From contig MHXC01000054.1 in assembly GCA_001824325.1 (NCBI GenBank), positions 1-29,590 on the forward strand: a stretch of 29,590 nucleotides of DNA, read 5' to 3'. Below, piece by piece: positions 16,021 to 24,585 of this stretch; position 1 is the stretch's first letter, and each line of letters begins with the position of its first letter. A model generated the notes under the pieces. The model searched no databases, was not told the origin of the DNA, and saw nothing but the letters and a program-made list of their open reading frames with translations. This DNA comes from Parcubacteria group bacterium RIFCSPHIGHO2_01_FULL_47_10b (GTDB taxonomy: Bacteria > Patescibacteriota > Minisyncoccia > 2-01-FULL-47-10). Made by a program: the position numbers and the translations under genes.

Positions 16021-19000
16021 ATAAAATGACGTTTAACGGACCAGAAGAGCCCCCATAAAAGTCCGAGAAATGCTATCTGTGCAACGCTTCCTGCTGCGGC
16101 CTGTAGATTGTTTAACGTGGTAACGAATGCCGCAATCGGGTTTACGTTCGCGATGTCAGAGATCAATGAGCTGTCCGAACTGTCACTACTATTACTAGTA
16201 GTATTATCTGCTTTTTCAATTGTTGCAAGAGGCGCCTGTGGAGAAGTTGTGGGTTTGGCTATAGTAGTGGATTTCGCCGCAGTTGCAGGCTGCGTTGCCG
16301 CCTCTGCCTTTTTAAAACCGCCGACCGACAACTGCCCCTGCCGCACCAGCTCGGTGAGATATGCCTGCAGTAATTCCGGAGATGACATGATCGTATAGGC
16401 GAGTTCCTCTTCGGTCATTTCTTTTGATGCTCCTGATACTGTTGCTTTTGATTGCGCGGCTCCTACGGACGCGGCCGCTGTAGCACCCGACGCTGCAGGG
16501 GTGGTTGGATTCGTCATCGCTGCCGTTGCAGGAGTTGCACTTGTTTGCGATTTCACTGCTACTTGGAATGACGTTCCGTCGCTGCCCGTGATTGCTGTTT
16601 CGTCCGCCTTATTCCCGCTTACCACAATGTTATTCTTGTATGTGCCCGTGCTGAATGATGCCTTAATTGGAATGTCGTACTGCACGCGCACGCCTTCGTT
16701 TGGTTCGAGGTTCCCAATCGCCCACGTTTCTTGATTTAGGATCGTGCCTTTGGGATCAATAAAGGTGTCGGTTGCTTGTAGGTTATACGCGGTTGCGTTT
16801 CCGGTATTCGTTACAGTTACGGTGAAGTGCACCACATCGCCGACGCCTTGGACTCGCTTTGCGTTATGCGTCTTTTCAACAATGAGTATTGGTTCTATTG
16901 CAACGGGGTTGTGCGCGGTGCCTGTGTTGGTATTTGTGTCGCTATTCGTATTGTTATTGTTGCTGTTATTTCCATTATCGTTTGTCGTGTTGTTTGAGGG
17001 AGTCGGTGTTGCCGGCGGTGTTGAGGGGTTGTTTGGAGTTGCTGGAGTGGTAGGGGTCGCTGGGTTGGTGGGCGCTGCTGGAATAGTGGGCGCTATTGGA
17101 GGATTGGTTGGGAGGGACTCCGCGCTTGCCTTTATTTCAAATGATTTCGACGTTTGGTTATTGGTCGCGTTCATATCCGGCTGCGGGCTTGCCACCGCAA
17201 CGATCGCTGCTGCAACCGTTGTCTTTGTTTGTGGTTTTGCTTTGAGCGAAAAATCAACGACGCGGTATCCGCGCACTCCAATTTTTTCCACGGGAATAAC
17301 AAGCTTCCCTGGTTCTGTCGAGGACCCGGCTCCGGTTTGTACCGGTTCAAACTGCGCCGGATTAAATGAAACAGTCAGCTTTATATCTCGCGCCATAGCA
17401 GTTCCGGTGTTTTGTACCTTGAACGAGCTCGTGACAACGTCGCCGCCTTTGACTGATTTATTCGCCGCCTGCGCTGCTGCTGCCTGTGTTGATTGTCGTG
17501 CTGCATTGGTGCCGGCAACCGCAACTTCGCTCGTTGGGAGGCCGGTAACATCAGTTAATGCAAGGTCGGGGCGACCAAATACCACGTTTCCTTCCCAGTG
17601 ACCAAACACATTCACAAGTCCCAGATACCAGTCACCACCCATAATATTGGTGTTCACGAAGTTAATGATGTTGCTCAACACTTCCACATCACCCGTGATG
17701 ATAGTCGCATCGCCTTTATTGCCCGTAATCAAGTTGTTGCCGGAGAGTGCCTCGATGACGATGTCATTGTTGAGTTCCGCGATATTGTCATTGTCTATAA
17801 TCAATTTGCCATCATCATCAATGCGTGCAAAATCGCCTTTCAGAATGTTGGATAGTAGTGAAGAGAATTGCAGCTGCTTATACTCACTTGCCATACCAAC
17901 CTTCTCTTCAGGCATATTCACGATGGTGCCGTCCCAGCCGCCAAATGTATTGACAAATACGATGACCCAGTCGCCGCCGGTAAAGTTGATGTTGCTCATG
18001 GTAGAAACGTTGGAATTTGCCGTTGCTGCACCGGTTGTGATCTTTGTCTCTCCGGTATTATTCAAAGTTGTATTGGCGCCGCTATCCGAATTGATCTTGA
18101 TATTATTCTTCACATTCGCATCGTTCGCGTTGTTCACCGATGAATTCGCGAATAATGTATAGCTCTCTTCGTTATCATCGAGGAATGCGTCGCCTGGTAA
18201 AATGAGATCTCCCTTCCAATCACCAAAGAAGTTTGCCACTGCCAAGTGCCAATCAGCAGCAGTCATGTTGGTGTTGAGGAAATTCAAAAGGTTTGATGCC
18301 ACGCGCACATTGCCGGTCTTGATGATGCCGTCGCCGTTGGCGTCATGAATTTCGTTGCCTCCTGATTCCGCAAGCACATTGAGCTTGTTGTTCACGATGG
18401 CATCGTTCGTATTCGTCAAAGTAAACTCGCCCTCGCACTTGCCGAACGGACAATCGGTCCATCCGGCGCGCCGCCATTCATTATCAAGGTCGAAATCACC
18501 CACATAGTTATCTTTTTTTTCAAAAAATACCTGGCCGATTTCGGAATTTGTAACATTGGTGTTGGTGAGGTTCATTAAGTTGATTTTCACATCAACATCG
18601 CCCGTGTCGATTCGAGCGTCGCCGCGAGGTTGTAATATAGTATTAAAACCGCTCTTAGCCATAAAGTCAAAGATATTGCTGATAACACCCCGGTTGGTGT
18701 TGCCGATATTTGTTTGTGTTTCTTGGTTTTGGCCGTTGACGTTTACGCTATTCGTGTTTGCTGTGGTTACGCCGTTTCCCTGCACTCCTGCATTGCCCGT
18801 GAGAATCAACGAATCGCCGTTGTTGTTATTCGTCGCGTTACCGCCGGTGTTTGAACTACCCGATAGGCCGTTGCCAATGTCGCCGATATTCTCATTTGAG
18901 ACGGTATTAATAACGTCAAATAAATCCATGGGCGCTCCAGTGACGCCTCCGCTGCCACCGTTAATACCGTTGGTCTGATTCGGATTGGTGACCGTAACAT

Positions 19001-19496
19001 CATCATTCACACCATTGCCGTCCCAGCCGTTTTGATCCTGGGGTTCTTGACGTGGCTGCTGTGACGGCGCAACAAATGGCTCCTGCGCGGGAGCTGGCTC
19101 GCCGCGAGCCTCCGCCTGGGCAACTGCTGCGGCGTATTCCGCGTCATAGCGAGCTTGCGATGCTTGGTCAGTCAGCTCTGTTCGTAATGCGTCAGACTCG
19201 CTCGCGGTGTTTGCACGCAGTTGATCAGCGTCTGCACTAGCTTGATCGCCGACTGCTTCTGCATCGCTGCGCGCTGTCGTAGCTTTTGCCTCTGCTGCCG
19301 CCCGAATAGCCGCCGCTTGCGCGAGTAATGTATCTCGTAAGGATTGGCCCGTGCTTGTAGTAGTAGTCGTGGTTGTTGCTTCCGTTGTTTGTGCGTATGC
19401 AAAAAGACCAGGCATCAAAACAGGAATTCCAGGGATACTCCACAGCAATGTGGATATAATGCTCAATACTGCAATTGTCGTCCGAAACTGTTTCAT
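16017..19496 (-). CDS. Giant surface protein: coiled coil, repeat domains, DUF11-like domain, C-terminal anchor
   Basis: The 1159 residues contain, in order: a signal peptide (1-36); a Thr-run and an Ala-rich coiled coil (about 52-128); an Asn/Gly-rich segment. Four related repeats follow (about 275-345, 360-440, 450-530, 565-645), each with an N-N/D stretch, I-x-TG-x-V/A, NFxNTNxxxxDW and an FFGDW/FGHWEG element. Then come a CARDB-like beta domain (about 675-795), a Pro-Thr/Asn-rich linker (797-865), a DUF11-type domain (about 865-980, FTVTVTNTGNATAYNLQATD), an EEELAYTIMSSPELLQAYL helix, and a C-terminal membrane helix (1135-1153) with tail VKRHFI. It looks like a long stalk exposed outside the cell and held by its C-terminus. 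The third gene of the operon, it starts 3 nt after the preceding stop. Family not recognised as a whole. Confidence 0.87.
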   Translation of the reverse strand: MKQFRTTIAVLSIISTLLWSIPGIPVLMPGLFAYAQTTEATTTTTTTSTGQSLRDTLLAQAAAIRAAAEAKATTARSDAEAVGDQASADADQLRANTASESDALRTELTDQASQARYDAEYAAAVAQAEARGEPAPAQEPFVAPSQQPRQEPQDQNGWDGNGVNDDVTVTNPNQTNGINGGSGGVTGAPMDLFDVINTVSNENIGDIGNGLSGSSNTGGNATNNNNGDSLILTGNAGVQGNGVTTANTNSVNVNGQNQETQTNIGNTNRGVISNIFDFMAKSGFNTILQPRGDARIDTGDVDVKINLMNLTNTNVTNSEIGQVFFEKKDNYVGDFDLDNEWRRAGWTDCPFGKCEGEFTLTNTNDAIVNNKLNVLAESGGNEIHDANGDGIIKTGNVRVASNLLNFLNTNMTAADWHLAVANFFGDWKGDLILPGDAFLDDNEESYTLFANSSVNNANDANVKNNIKINSDSGANTTLNNTGETKITTGAATANSNVSTMSNINFTGGDWVIVFVNTFGGWDGTIVNMPEEKVGMASEYKQLQFSSLLSNILKGDFARIDDDGKLIIDNDNIAELNNDIVIEALSGNNLITGNKGDATIITGDVEVLSNIINFVNTNIMGGDWYLGLVNVFGHWEGNVVFGRPDLALTDVTGLPTSEVAVAGTNAARQSTQAAAAQAANKSVKGGDVVTSSFKVQNTGTAMARDIKLTVSFNPAQFEPVQTGAGSSTEPGKLVIPVEKIGVRGYRVVDFSLKAKPQTKTTVAAAIVAVASPQPDMNATNNQTSKSFEIKASAESLPTNPPIAPTIPAAPTNPATPTTPATPNNPSTPPATPTPSNNTTNDNGNNSNNNNTNSDTNTNTGTAHNPVAIEPILIVEKTHNAKRVQGVGDVVHFTVTVTNTGNATAYNLQATDTFIDPKGTILNQETWAIGNLEPNEGVRVQYDIPIKASFSTGTYKNNIVVSGNKADETAITGSDGTSFQVAVKSQTSATPATAAMTNPTTPAASGATAAASVGAAQSKATVSGASKEMTEEELAYTIMSSPELLQAYLTELVRQGQLSVGGFKKAEAATQPATAAKSTTIAKPTTSPQAPLATIEKADNTTSNSSDSSDSSLISDIANVNPIAAFVTTLNNLQAAAGSVAQIAFLGLLWGLFWSVKRHFI

Positions 19497-19499
19497 TGG

Positions 19500-19946
19500 T
19501 TATGAAAACATGCGTGCAAAAAAGTGTACTATCGCTTGCCAAGCAGCGGCAAAAACGCTTTCACCGCTCTGCTGGTTCGTCAGGCCATCTGTTTTCTCTG
19601 TGGTGACGTTGGTCCTCTCAATGAGCGGTTCGCCGGCCTCATCGGTTACTTGTTTCGATTCAGTGATCTGAATATCAACGACTGATTCCGGAACAACCTT
19701 GCCATTGACCATAGTTTCGGCTTTTATTGTTGCGGTGCCATTCACTACACTTGTTTGTTCATTTGTTTGTACCGTGGTTTCTCCTGCGCTCACGCTGATC
19801 GAATTGGTGATCGATGAGCGATTTGTATTGGTTTCGGTGATCGTAACTGCGGCGAATGCCTCACCGGCTATAGACGCGCAAAAAACTTGGGCGAACAGCC
19901 CAAGCATCACCACTATGCTTGTAGTTGTAATTGTTCGAATATGCAT
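19500..19946 (-). CDS. Small exported protein with possible C-terminal amphipathic helix
   Basis: The protein has 148 residues from the ATG at 19946, chosen because GGAGAGGAGG lies immediately upstream on the minus strand; an ATG seven codons earlier is inside that site. It carries a signal peptide (about 6-32). A beta-rich Thr/Asn/Val region follows (VTITETNTNRSSITNSISVSA...), with a VNGKVVPESVVDI element. A C-terminal segment, FAAAWQAIVHFFARMFS, may lie on or in the membrane. It is followed after 3 nt by the 1159-residue gene, so they are probably made together. Its mature part is similar in style (Thr-Asn runs, TNT elements) to the repeat protein encoded upstream. No enzyme signature is visible. 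It may be a partner or chaperone for the giant protein; that is inference. Confidence 0.78.
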   Translation of the reverse strand: MHIRTITTTSIVVMLGLFAQVFCASIAGEAFAAVTITETNTNRSSITNSISVSAGETTVQTNEQTSVVNGTATIKAETMVNGKVVPESVVDIQITESKQVTDEAGEPLIERTNVTTEKTDGLTNQQSGESVFAAAWQAIVHFFARMFS

Positions 19947-20000
19947 GCCTCCTCTCCTAATAGTCATGTGTTCACACCATCTTCATGGTATGCCCCTTCA

Positions 20001-20058
20001 CCCTGAATCTCCGCTTTCATTCCATTACCGAAGCAACGAACGAAAGGGAGATTCTGGG
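20001..20058 (-). other. Long intercistronic RNA hairpin after the first operon gene
   Basis: Arms 20001-20022 and 20038-20058 form about 19 pairs in minus-strand RNA, with one A-A mismatch, one bulge and one G-U pair, around a 15-nt loop. No T-run follows, so it is more like a processing or stabilising hairpin, or a partial attenuator, than a terminator. It lies 23 nt after the repeat-protein stop. Confidence 0.6.
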
Positions 20059-20080
20059 TTTGAGGTCAATCTTCAAACTA

Positions 20081-21043
20081 TTAACCACTCTTGAACTTGT
20101 TCAAGACGCGGTTGATGATGTTGATGATTGAATCAACTGCGGTGACGTTGCCAGTGTTCTGGCTGCCGCCGGTCAAATCCTGATCAGCTTCCTGCTCGTT
20201 ATCACCTGAATTACCCTCTACCTCTGAAGAGTTCAAAGGATCGGTGGTGTTATCATTGGTGACCGTTGCAGTTATGTCAGAACCTGCGACGATTTCGCCG
20301 TCAGTTTCGTTGTAGTTGACATCGTTCTCAATGCTTGAGCCAGCTTGAACATCGCCGGTGACGATCTCGGCACCATCGGTACCGCAGCTCGTGCAACCGC
20401 CGAGGTCCTGCTCAGCTTCCTGCTCGTTGTCGCCTGACTCGGCGTCAACTTCGGTGGTGTTCGTTACTTCCGCATAGTTGTCGTTGTCAACAGTAAGTTC
20501 CACATCGCTCGCTACGCTTAAGCAGGCACAGCTTGGGTTTACGGTGCCAATCACGAATTTCGCGATGTTGGCGTTAAAACCAAGGCCGAATAAACCGGTC
20601 TTGCCATTGCGGATCGATGATACACCTACAACGCTGCCGGTCTGGATGCGTGCACCAAGCACGTCCTGATCAGCTTCCTGCTCGTTGCCGCCTGAGCTGC
20701 TCCAAATATCGCTCAAGTTGATTGCAACTGCATTGTTGACGTTATCAACAGTTGCCGTTACGTCAGAAGCATTTTGTACTTCAACGTCGGTGTTGTTGTA
20801 GTTGACATCGTTCTCGATTGAGCTTCCTGCCTGTGCGTTGCCGGTGACAATTTCACCACCCTCGAGGTCCTGGTCGGCTTCTTGTTCATTGTCGCCAGTT
20901 TCTGCATCTACCTCTGAAGTGTTGGTAACAGTCGCGTTATTTGTGTTAGTGAACGTCAAGACTACGTCAGACGAAGCTTGTGCTGCGTATGCCCCAATGA
21001 GAATACCCATTGCAGCTACGCTTAGAATTGCTAATTTTTTCAT
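20081..21043 (-). CDS. Secreted acidic repeat protein (NEQEADQD repeats)
   Basis: The 320 residues start with a clear signal peptide (1-23, cleavage probably after AQA). Four copies of a motif close to GDNEQEADQDL occur at about 50-60, 119-128, 204-214 and 280-290. Around them runs a longer unit: a T-N-D/N-x-N-x-A strand, TNTSEVDAE-TGDNEQEADQD, EIVTG-x-x-QAGSSIENDVNYN. The regular spacing of short polar strands suggests a beta-solenoid or curli-like stacked fold; this is inference. Cysteines occur only in the middle (SCACL, CTSC). The net charge is very negative and the C-terminus is basic (RVLNKFKSG). A GAGGTGA site lies 6 nt before the ATG. As first gene behind a long structured leader, and with a strong hairpin after it, it is likely the most abundant product. 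It may be a fibre subunit or surface-layer component. Confidence 0.85.
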   Translation of the reverse strand: MKKLAILSVAAMGILIGAYAAQASSDVVLTFTNTNNATVTNTSEVDAETGDNEQEADQDLEGGEIVTGNAQAGSSIENDVNYNNTDVEVQNASDVTATVDNVNNAVAINLSDIWSSSGGNEQEADQDVLGARIQTGSVVGVSSIRNGKTGLFGLGFNANIAKFVIGTVNPSCACLSVASDVELTVDNDNYAEVTNTTEVDAESGDNEQEAEQDLGGCTSCGTDGAEIVTGDVQAGSSIENDVNYNETDGEIVAGSDITATVTNDNTTDPLNSSEVEGNSGDNEQEADQDLTGGSQNTGNVTAVDSIINIINRVLNKFKSG

Positions 21044-21102
21044 TTCATGTCACCTCGCCTTCTAAGATAGGATCGAGCAATGAATGCTTGCGCACTCATC
21101 AC

Positions 21103-21120
21103 GGGGATTTTAAAACCCCC
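21103..21120 (-). promoter_or_regulatory. Leader palindrome
   Basis: GGGGATTTTAAAACCCCC is a near-perfect palindrome (one mismatch) about 60 nt before the start of the repeat-protein gene. It could act as a leader hairpin or an operator. Confidence 0.4.
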
Positions 21121-21131
21121 CGCCTTTATGT

Positions 21132-21184
21132 CTGCGAAGATCATGCGTGCACCGGTATCTCCGGCGCTGTCTGCATGATCGCAG
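21132..21184 (-). promoter_or_regulatory. Structured leader element (nested inverted repeat)
   Basis: GATCATGC (21139-21146) pairs with GCATGATC (21173-21180). It is extended outward by CTGC/GCAG across a 3-nt bulge and contains an inner CCGG-tatct-CCGG hairpin. It lies about 90-140 nt before the ATG at 21043. It is either an mRNA leader structure that controls stability or translation, or a protein-binding site. Confidence 0.5.
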
Positions 21185-21511
21185 GCACAAAAACGAGGGG
21201 TCTTGTAATAGACAAAACCTTGTATGTTTCCTCCACCAATTATATTACTCGCTATGAACGCGGGCGCGTGGAGCGTCAACACCATAGTGGTCTCAAGTCG
21301 TCCCCCCAGACAGACATTACTGATATCCCTCCGTATACCGTTTAATCCCTCCGCTATCCTCCTCAGACTTACTGCTGGACTTACTCGACTGTCATATCCT
21401 TCCGCACATAGTAGTTTGGTGGTGGTTGCTCTATATCCCTAAACTATGTATATGAACAGTTGTGTACGTGTATAAACTTTCCACAAATATCTTCACAAAC
21501 ACCCTAGCGAA

Positions 21512-23575
21512 TTACTGCGAAAAGTCAATCCTGGTGCGTGTTGATATTGCTGTGGATAAGTTGTGAACAAACGCCGCAGCCGATCCAGAACTTCCCGGAG
21601 TAACTGATAATACCGGCGCAGTGGGCGCAACCACTCCCGCCCGCTGTACCGTGAATCCCTGCTGTCCGGTTGCTAATTCTTCGCCCGTGGTATCAAAAAC
21701 CGATGCGTTCGCAAGCACTGCACCGCTATAACTACCTGCTCGCGGACCGCGAACGATAAATCGTACTGATCGTATGTCAGTTAATTTCAGATAAACACGG
21801 GTGCTCGCTGTACTCGCCCATGAAACTGGTGCCTCGTTTTCGTCCATCAATGTGAGCCGGACATCCGCAAACAACGCTTCATCGCCGTCATGTGAAACCG
21901 TTGCCGTTATGTAGTAATACAATCCTCGAAATTTTTCCACCACATCAATACTGGTAACTTTCACCACGCGCTTTGATACTTTCTTGATTGAAATACTCTT
22001 TGAGGCAACACCGGCCGCGCCAACATTATCAGTTACGGTAAGCGTAACCGTGTATGTTCCGGCTGCAGTATACGTATGGGATACCGCCCCACCCGTCCCT
22101 TGCGAACCATCTCCGAAATTCCACTGATAAGAAACGATTGAGCCATCTGCGTCGCTTGATCCAGAACCATCAAAAGATACTGACTGATTTATAAATGCCT
22201 GTGATACCGAAGAAATTACTGCAATGGGCGCCTGGTTTGGAGCGGGCTGTGGTTCCGGGTCTGGCTCGGGCGCTGGATCGCCGCCGCCTTGATCAACCAA
22301 TGTTTTTGCTTCGGTCACCGCTGCGCCAGCATCTATAAGACCCCAGCCATAGGTCGTATCGTAACCGCTCGCTCCTCGGTCTTGGGCAGTTGATTGCAAA
22401 ATTGATCGCACTGTCGCTGCGTCTGACACGCCAACACTGCGTACCAACGCCGCCACCGCAGCAACGTGTGGCGATGCCATTGATGTGCCTTGATAGAAAT
22501 AGTAGCCAAATGAACGCGTATTATTGGCTAGTGTTTGTTGTAAAATGCCATCGCCATATCCATCTCGATTCTGGTCAACAGTTATGTCGCCGCCCGGGGC
22601 TACCATTGCAAGGCCGGTACCGTAATTTGAATAGGGCGCTTTCTGGCCGTCGTAGCGAGTCGCTCCCACTGCGATAACATAGTCGGTATATCGCGCAGGA
22701 TACAGGAGTGAATTTGCGCCGCTGTTACCCGCCGCCGCCACAACAGTCACGCCATTGTTATACGCGTACTGCACGGCATCTCGCAAAGCGCGCGAGTCAG
22801 CAGTACCACCCAAGCTCATATTGATCACATTCGCGCCATTATCAACAGCATAATAAATGCCATCCACTATGTCTCCGTAATTGCCCGAGCCGTTCGCATC
22901 CAAGACTTTCACCGGCATAATGCGCGCGCCATACGCGACGCCTGCCACCCCTATGCCATTATTCGTTGACTGCGCGATAGTGCCGGCGACATGAGTGCCA
23001 TGCCCCTCGTCATCATTTGGATGCGTGTCGTTTCCCACGAAATCATAACCGGCAACAAACGTAGTGTTCGCCAAGTCATTTGCTTGGCGAAATTGCGTCC
23101 CATAATTTTCATATGCAACGCCTGTATCGATAACTGCCACGGTCACACCTTCGCCATGAGTCAAATCCCATGCAGGTTCGACATTAATGCTATTGACAGT
23201 AGTAAAATTCCACTGATACGTATAGTACGGATCAGTTGCGGTGCTCAATGCAAATGCTTTGTAATTTGGCTCCGCATATTCGATCTCCGGATTTTGTAAT
23301 GCGGCGGTCAATGCCTGACTGACCGTGAGTTGCTCCAATCGAAGCACTTGCGCGCGATGCCTATCTTTCAGCTTCACCATGATCTCGTTCGGCGTCATAT
23401 CTCCTTCGTTCAACTGCTCAACTGCTGCTTCGCGGAATGATCGGATGCCGAACGCCGGCTCAAACGCATCGGCAGGTGATGCAACAAAAAAGGCGCCAAA
23501 CATAACTACGCCAACTGCTAGTGCAAGTGTGGCTAATATGGCACCAAATCTATTTGGGATTCGAAATGTGTTCAT
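21512..23575 (-). CDS. Secreted subtilisin-like serine protease (S8) with PKD domain
   Basis: The 687 residues comprise a signal peptide (about 10-37) and an I9-type propeptide (about 60-105, [20 protein letters not shown]). The S8 peptidase follows, with a complete triad: Asp150 in AVIDTGV, His192 in GHGTHVAGT and Ser365 in GTSMASPH, plus oxyanion Asn284 in [16 protein letters not shown] linker, a PKD domain (about 450-530, [32 protein letters not shown]) and a C-terminal beta domain (about 535-687) complete it. It is predicted to be an active extracellular protease; the C-terminal parts probably bind the cell surface or substrate. Its own promoter lies upstream, and the surface operon begins 468 nt downstream, so processing of those proteins is conceivable. 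AGGAG lies 10 nt before the ATG. Confidence 0.95.
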   Translation of the reverse strand: MNTFRIPNRFGAILATLALAVGVVMFGAFFVASPADAFEPAFGIRSFREAAVEQLNEGDMTPNEIMVKLKDRHRAQVLRLEQLTVSQALTAALQNPEIEYAEPNYKAFALSTATDPYYTYQWNFTTVNSINVEPAWDLTHGEGVTVAVIDTGVAYENYGTQFRQANDLANTTFVAGYDFVGNDTHPNDDEGHGTHVAGTIAQSTNNGIGVAGVAYGARIMPVKVLDANGSGNYGDIVDGIYYAVDNGANVINMSLGGTADSRALRDAVQYAYNNGVTVVAAAGNSGANSLLYPARYTDYVIAVGATRYDGQKAPYSNYGTGLAMVAPGGDITVDQNRDGYGDGILQQTLANNTRSFGYYFYQGTSMASPHVAAVAALVRSVGVSDAATVRSILQSTAQDRGASGYDTTYGWGLIDAGAAVTEAKTLVDQGGGDPAPEPDPEPQPAPNQAPIAVISSVSQAFINQSVSFDGSGSSDADGSIVSYQWNFGDGSQGTGGAVSHTYTAAGTYTVTLTVTDNVGAAGVASKSISIKKVSKRVVKVTSIDVVEKFRGLYYYITATVSHDGDEALFADVRLTLMDENEAPVSWASTASTRVYLKLTDIRSVRFIVRGPRAGSYSGAVLANASVFDTTGEELATGQQGFTVQRAGVVAPTAPVLSVTPGSSGSAAAFVHNLSTAISTRTRIDFSQ

Positions 23576-23596
23576 TCGTGTTCCGCTCCTGAATGA

Positions 23597-23624
23597 ATCC
23601 TATACCTTAATTAATTTCTGTCAA
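23597..23624 (-). promoter_or_regulatory. Promoter of the subtilisin-like protease gene
   Basis: On the minus strand a perfect TTGACA (23624-23619), a 16-bp spacer and TAGGAT (23602-23597) occur. The expected start is about 15 nt before the ATG at 23575, close to the AGGAG site. Confidence 0.5.
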
Positions 23625-23636
23625 CCTTTGCTGCGG

Positions 23637-23843
23637 TCAGTTTAATAAAAACGTGTCATCAAGGTCGTCAAAAAAATCATTCACCATGTCTTTTGGTGAA
23701 GGCATATTTTCGCCGATCGAAACTTCGTCGACATGTACATCCATATTCTGAAGTACCTGTTTGAAATGCAGCATCAAGGCACTCATATCAATCGTAAAAA
23801 GAACTAATGCGGTGAGCATTATTGCAATTGCTTTTTCTTTCAT
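23637..23843 (-). CDS. Small single-helix membrane protein with acidic tail
   Basis: The protein has 68 residues from the ATG at 23843; AAGGAGGTGA lies just upstream on the minus strand, and the ATG at 23848 would hit a stop at once. The N-terminus MKEKAIAIM leads into one hydrophobic helix (about 5-24, LTALVLFTIDMSALMLHF). The tail is acidic (MVNDFFDDLDDTFLLN). It is the last gene after the HEPN/MNT/Wzz-like unit, 73 nt downstream of the Wzz-like gene, and may have its own extended -10 box inside that gene. I do not recognise the family; an accessory or regulatory membrane peptide is possible. Confidence 0.65.
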   Translation of the reverse strand: MKEKAIAIMLTALVLFTIDMSALMLHFKQVLQNMDVHVDEVSIGENMPSPKDMVNDFFDDLDDTFLLN

Positions 23844-23916
23844 GCCATTGTCACCTCCTTGTCCAACGACATAGTAAATATGATTAACCGATAACTTACG
23901 CAAAAACGTGTTCTCT

Positions 23917-24570
23917 CTACGCGTGCTGCTTCTCGGTCGGTATAAATAAGTATAGCACGCCGAGTGCCACAATGAAACCGACTGCAATACCGCCAATGGT
24001 ATTCAGAAATACATGCGGACGAACCGGGCTACTCGAGGTAATCGGTCCGTCGATGCGTCGGATACTCACACCCTGGCCGCCAAAATATCGCGAGCCGGAT
24101 TTATCGATAGTATCGAGAATCGCCTCCATTGTTTTTTTCGCCTCTGCTGCCTGGTCATGAAATACAGCGATACGGAGAATGCCGGTTGCGGGACTGATTT
24201 CAAGCTCAACCCGCTGCTGCCATTTATTCTGACGACGAACTTGGTTTGTTCCATAATCATTAAACACTTGCACTTGCTCGCCACCCTGCTGGCTGATCTG
24301 GCTCAAGAGCACCGCGTCGAGAAATGTATTTGAATGAATGACTGCGGTAAGAATACTCCCGAGTCGTTCCCCTGCGCGAGACGCTGAATACGCGTCGAGC
24401 TCGAGATTACCACTGGGGACCATAAGCAGTCGGGCATTTGTTTCAAATTCCTGCGGCTGAAATGCGCTCACGGCAAATGCCACGATCCCAAAAAGAATCG
24501 CCGTGAAAATGACCGCACCGAGATGGTGTTGCAATAGGCCGAGGTAGGTTGTGGGACGTTTACGGAACAT
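23917..24570 (-). CDS. Wzz-like polysaccharide chain-length determinant (copolymerase)
   Basis: The protein has 217 residues with the classical two-helix layout: a short cytoplasmic N-terminus, a helix at about 18-37, an extracytoplasmic domain, then a helix at about 187-209. Before the second helix it has the Pro/Gly-rich signature of Wzz/Wzc proteins (GPITSSSPVRPHVFLNTIGGIAVGF). The periplasmic-side domain is shorter than in most Wzz proteins (about 145 residues) and no kinase domain is attached. Such proteins set glycan length with a Wzy-type polymerase; the O-antigen ligase/polymerase-like protein at 5951-7366 would be the natural partner. The gene starts 15 nt after the MNT gene stop and probably shares its transcript, an odd association with a toxin-antitoxin-like pair. 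Confidence 0.85.
   Translation of the reverse strand: MFRKRPTTYLGLLQHHLGAVIFTAILFGIVAFAVSAFQPQEFETNARLLMVPSGNLELDAYSASRAGERLGSILTAVIHSNTFLDAVLLSQISQQGGEQVQVFNDYGTNQVRRQNKWQQRVELEISPATGILRIAVFHDQAAEAKKTMEAILDTIDKSGSRYFGGQGVSIRRIDGPITSSSPVRPHVFLNTIGGIAVGFIVALGVLYLFIPTEKQHA
23949..23957 (-). promoter_or_regulatory. Extended -10 TGCTATACT inside the Wzz-like gene
   Basis: This is the same nine bases as at 27600, 28001 and 29393. It lies within the 3' end of the Wzz-like coding region and about 105 nt before the ATG at 23843. It could give the small membrane protein its own transcript, but a coding coincidence is possible. Confidence 0.35.
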
Positions 24571-24585
24571 CGAGTTGAGCCTGGG

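Larger units (their letters stand above)
21044..21511 (-). other. Long gene-free leader/promoter region of the surface operon
   Basis: No gene is supported in these 468 nt. On the minus strand a perfect TATAAT lies at 21244-21239 without a good -35. A second candidate pair, TTGTGA with an 18-bp spacer and TATACA, lies at about 21480-21455. AGTAAGTC is present twice (about 21372-21392), as is CGGAGGGAT (about 21325-21352), which may be protein-binding sites. Two hairpins lie nearer the gene (21103-21120 and 21132-21184). An 81-residue frame at 21285-21040 is not accepted as a gene. Confidence 0.5.

Noticed and set aside
21040..21285. 81-residue minus-strand frame whose stop overlaps the start of the repeat-protein gene
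   Set aside because: No Shine-Dalgarno site or promoter at its start, odd composition, and it runs through the palindromic leader structures. The ATGA overlap is probably chance.
21481..21570. TGTGGATAA (21551-21559) and nearby TTCCACA/TTGTGAAC, resembling DnaA boxes and an origin
   Set aside because: The one perfect box is inside the protease coding region, there is no AT-rich unwinding region or dnaA/dnaN nearby, and the cluster is too loose.
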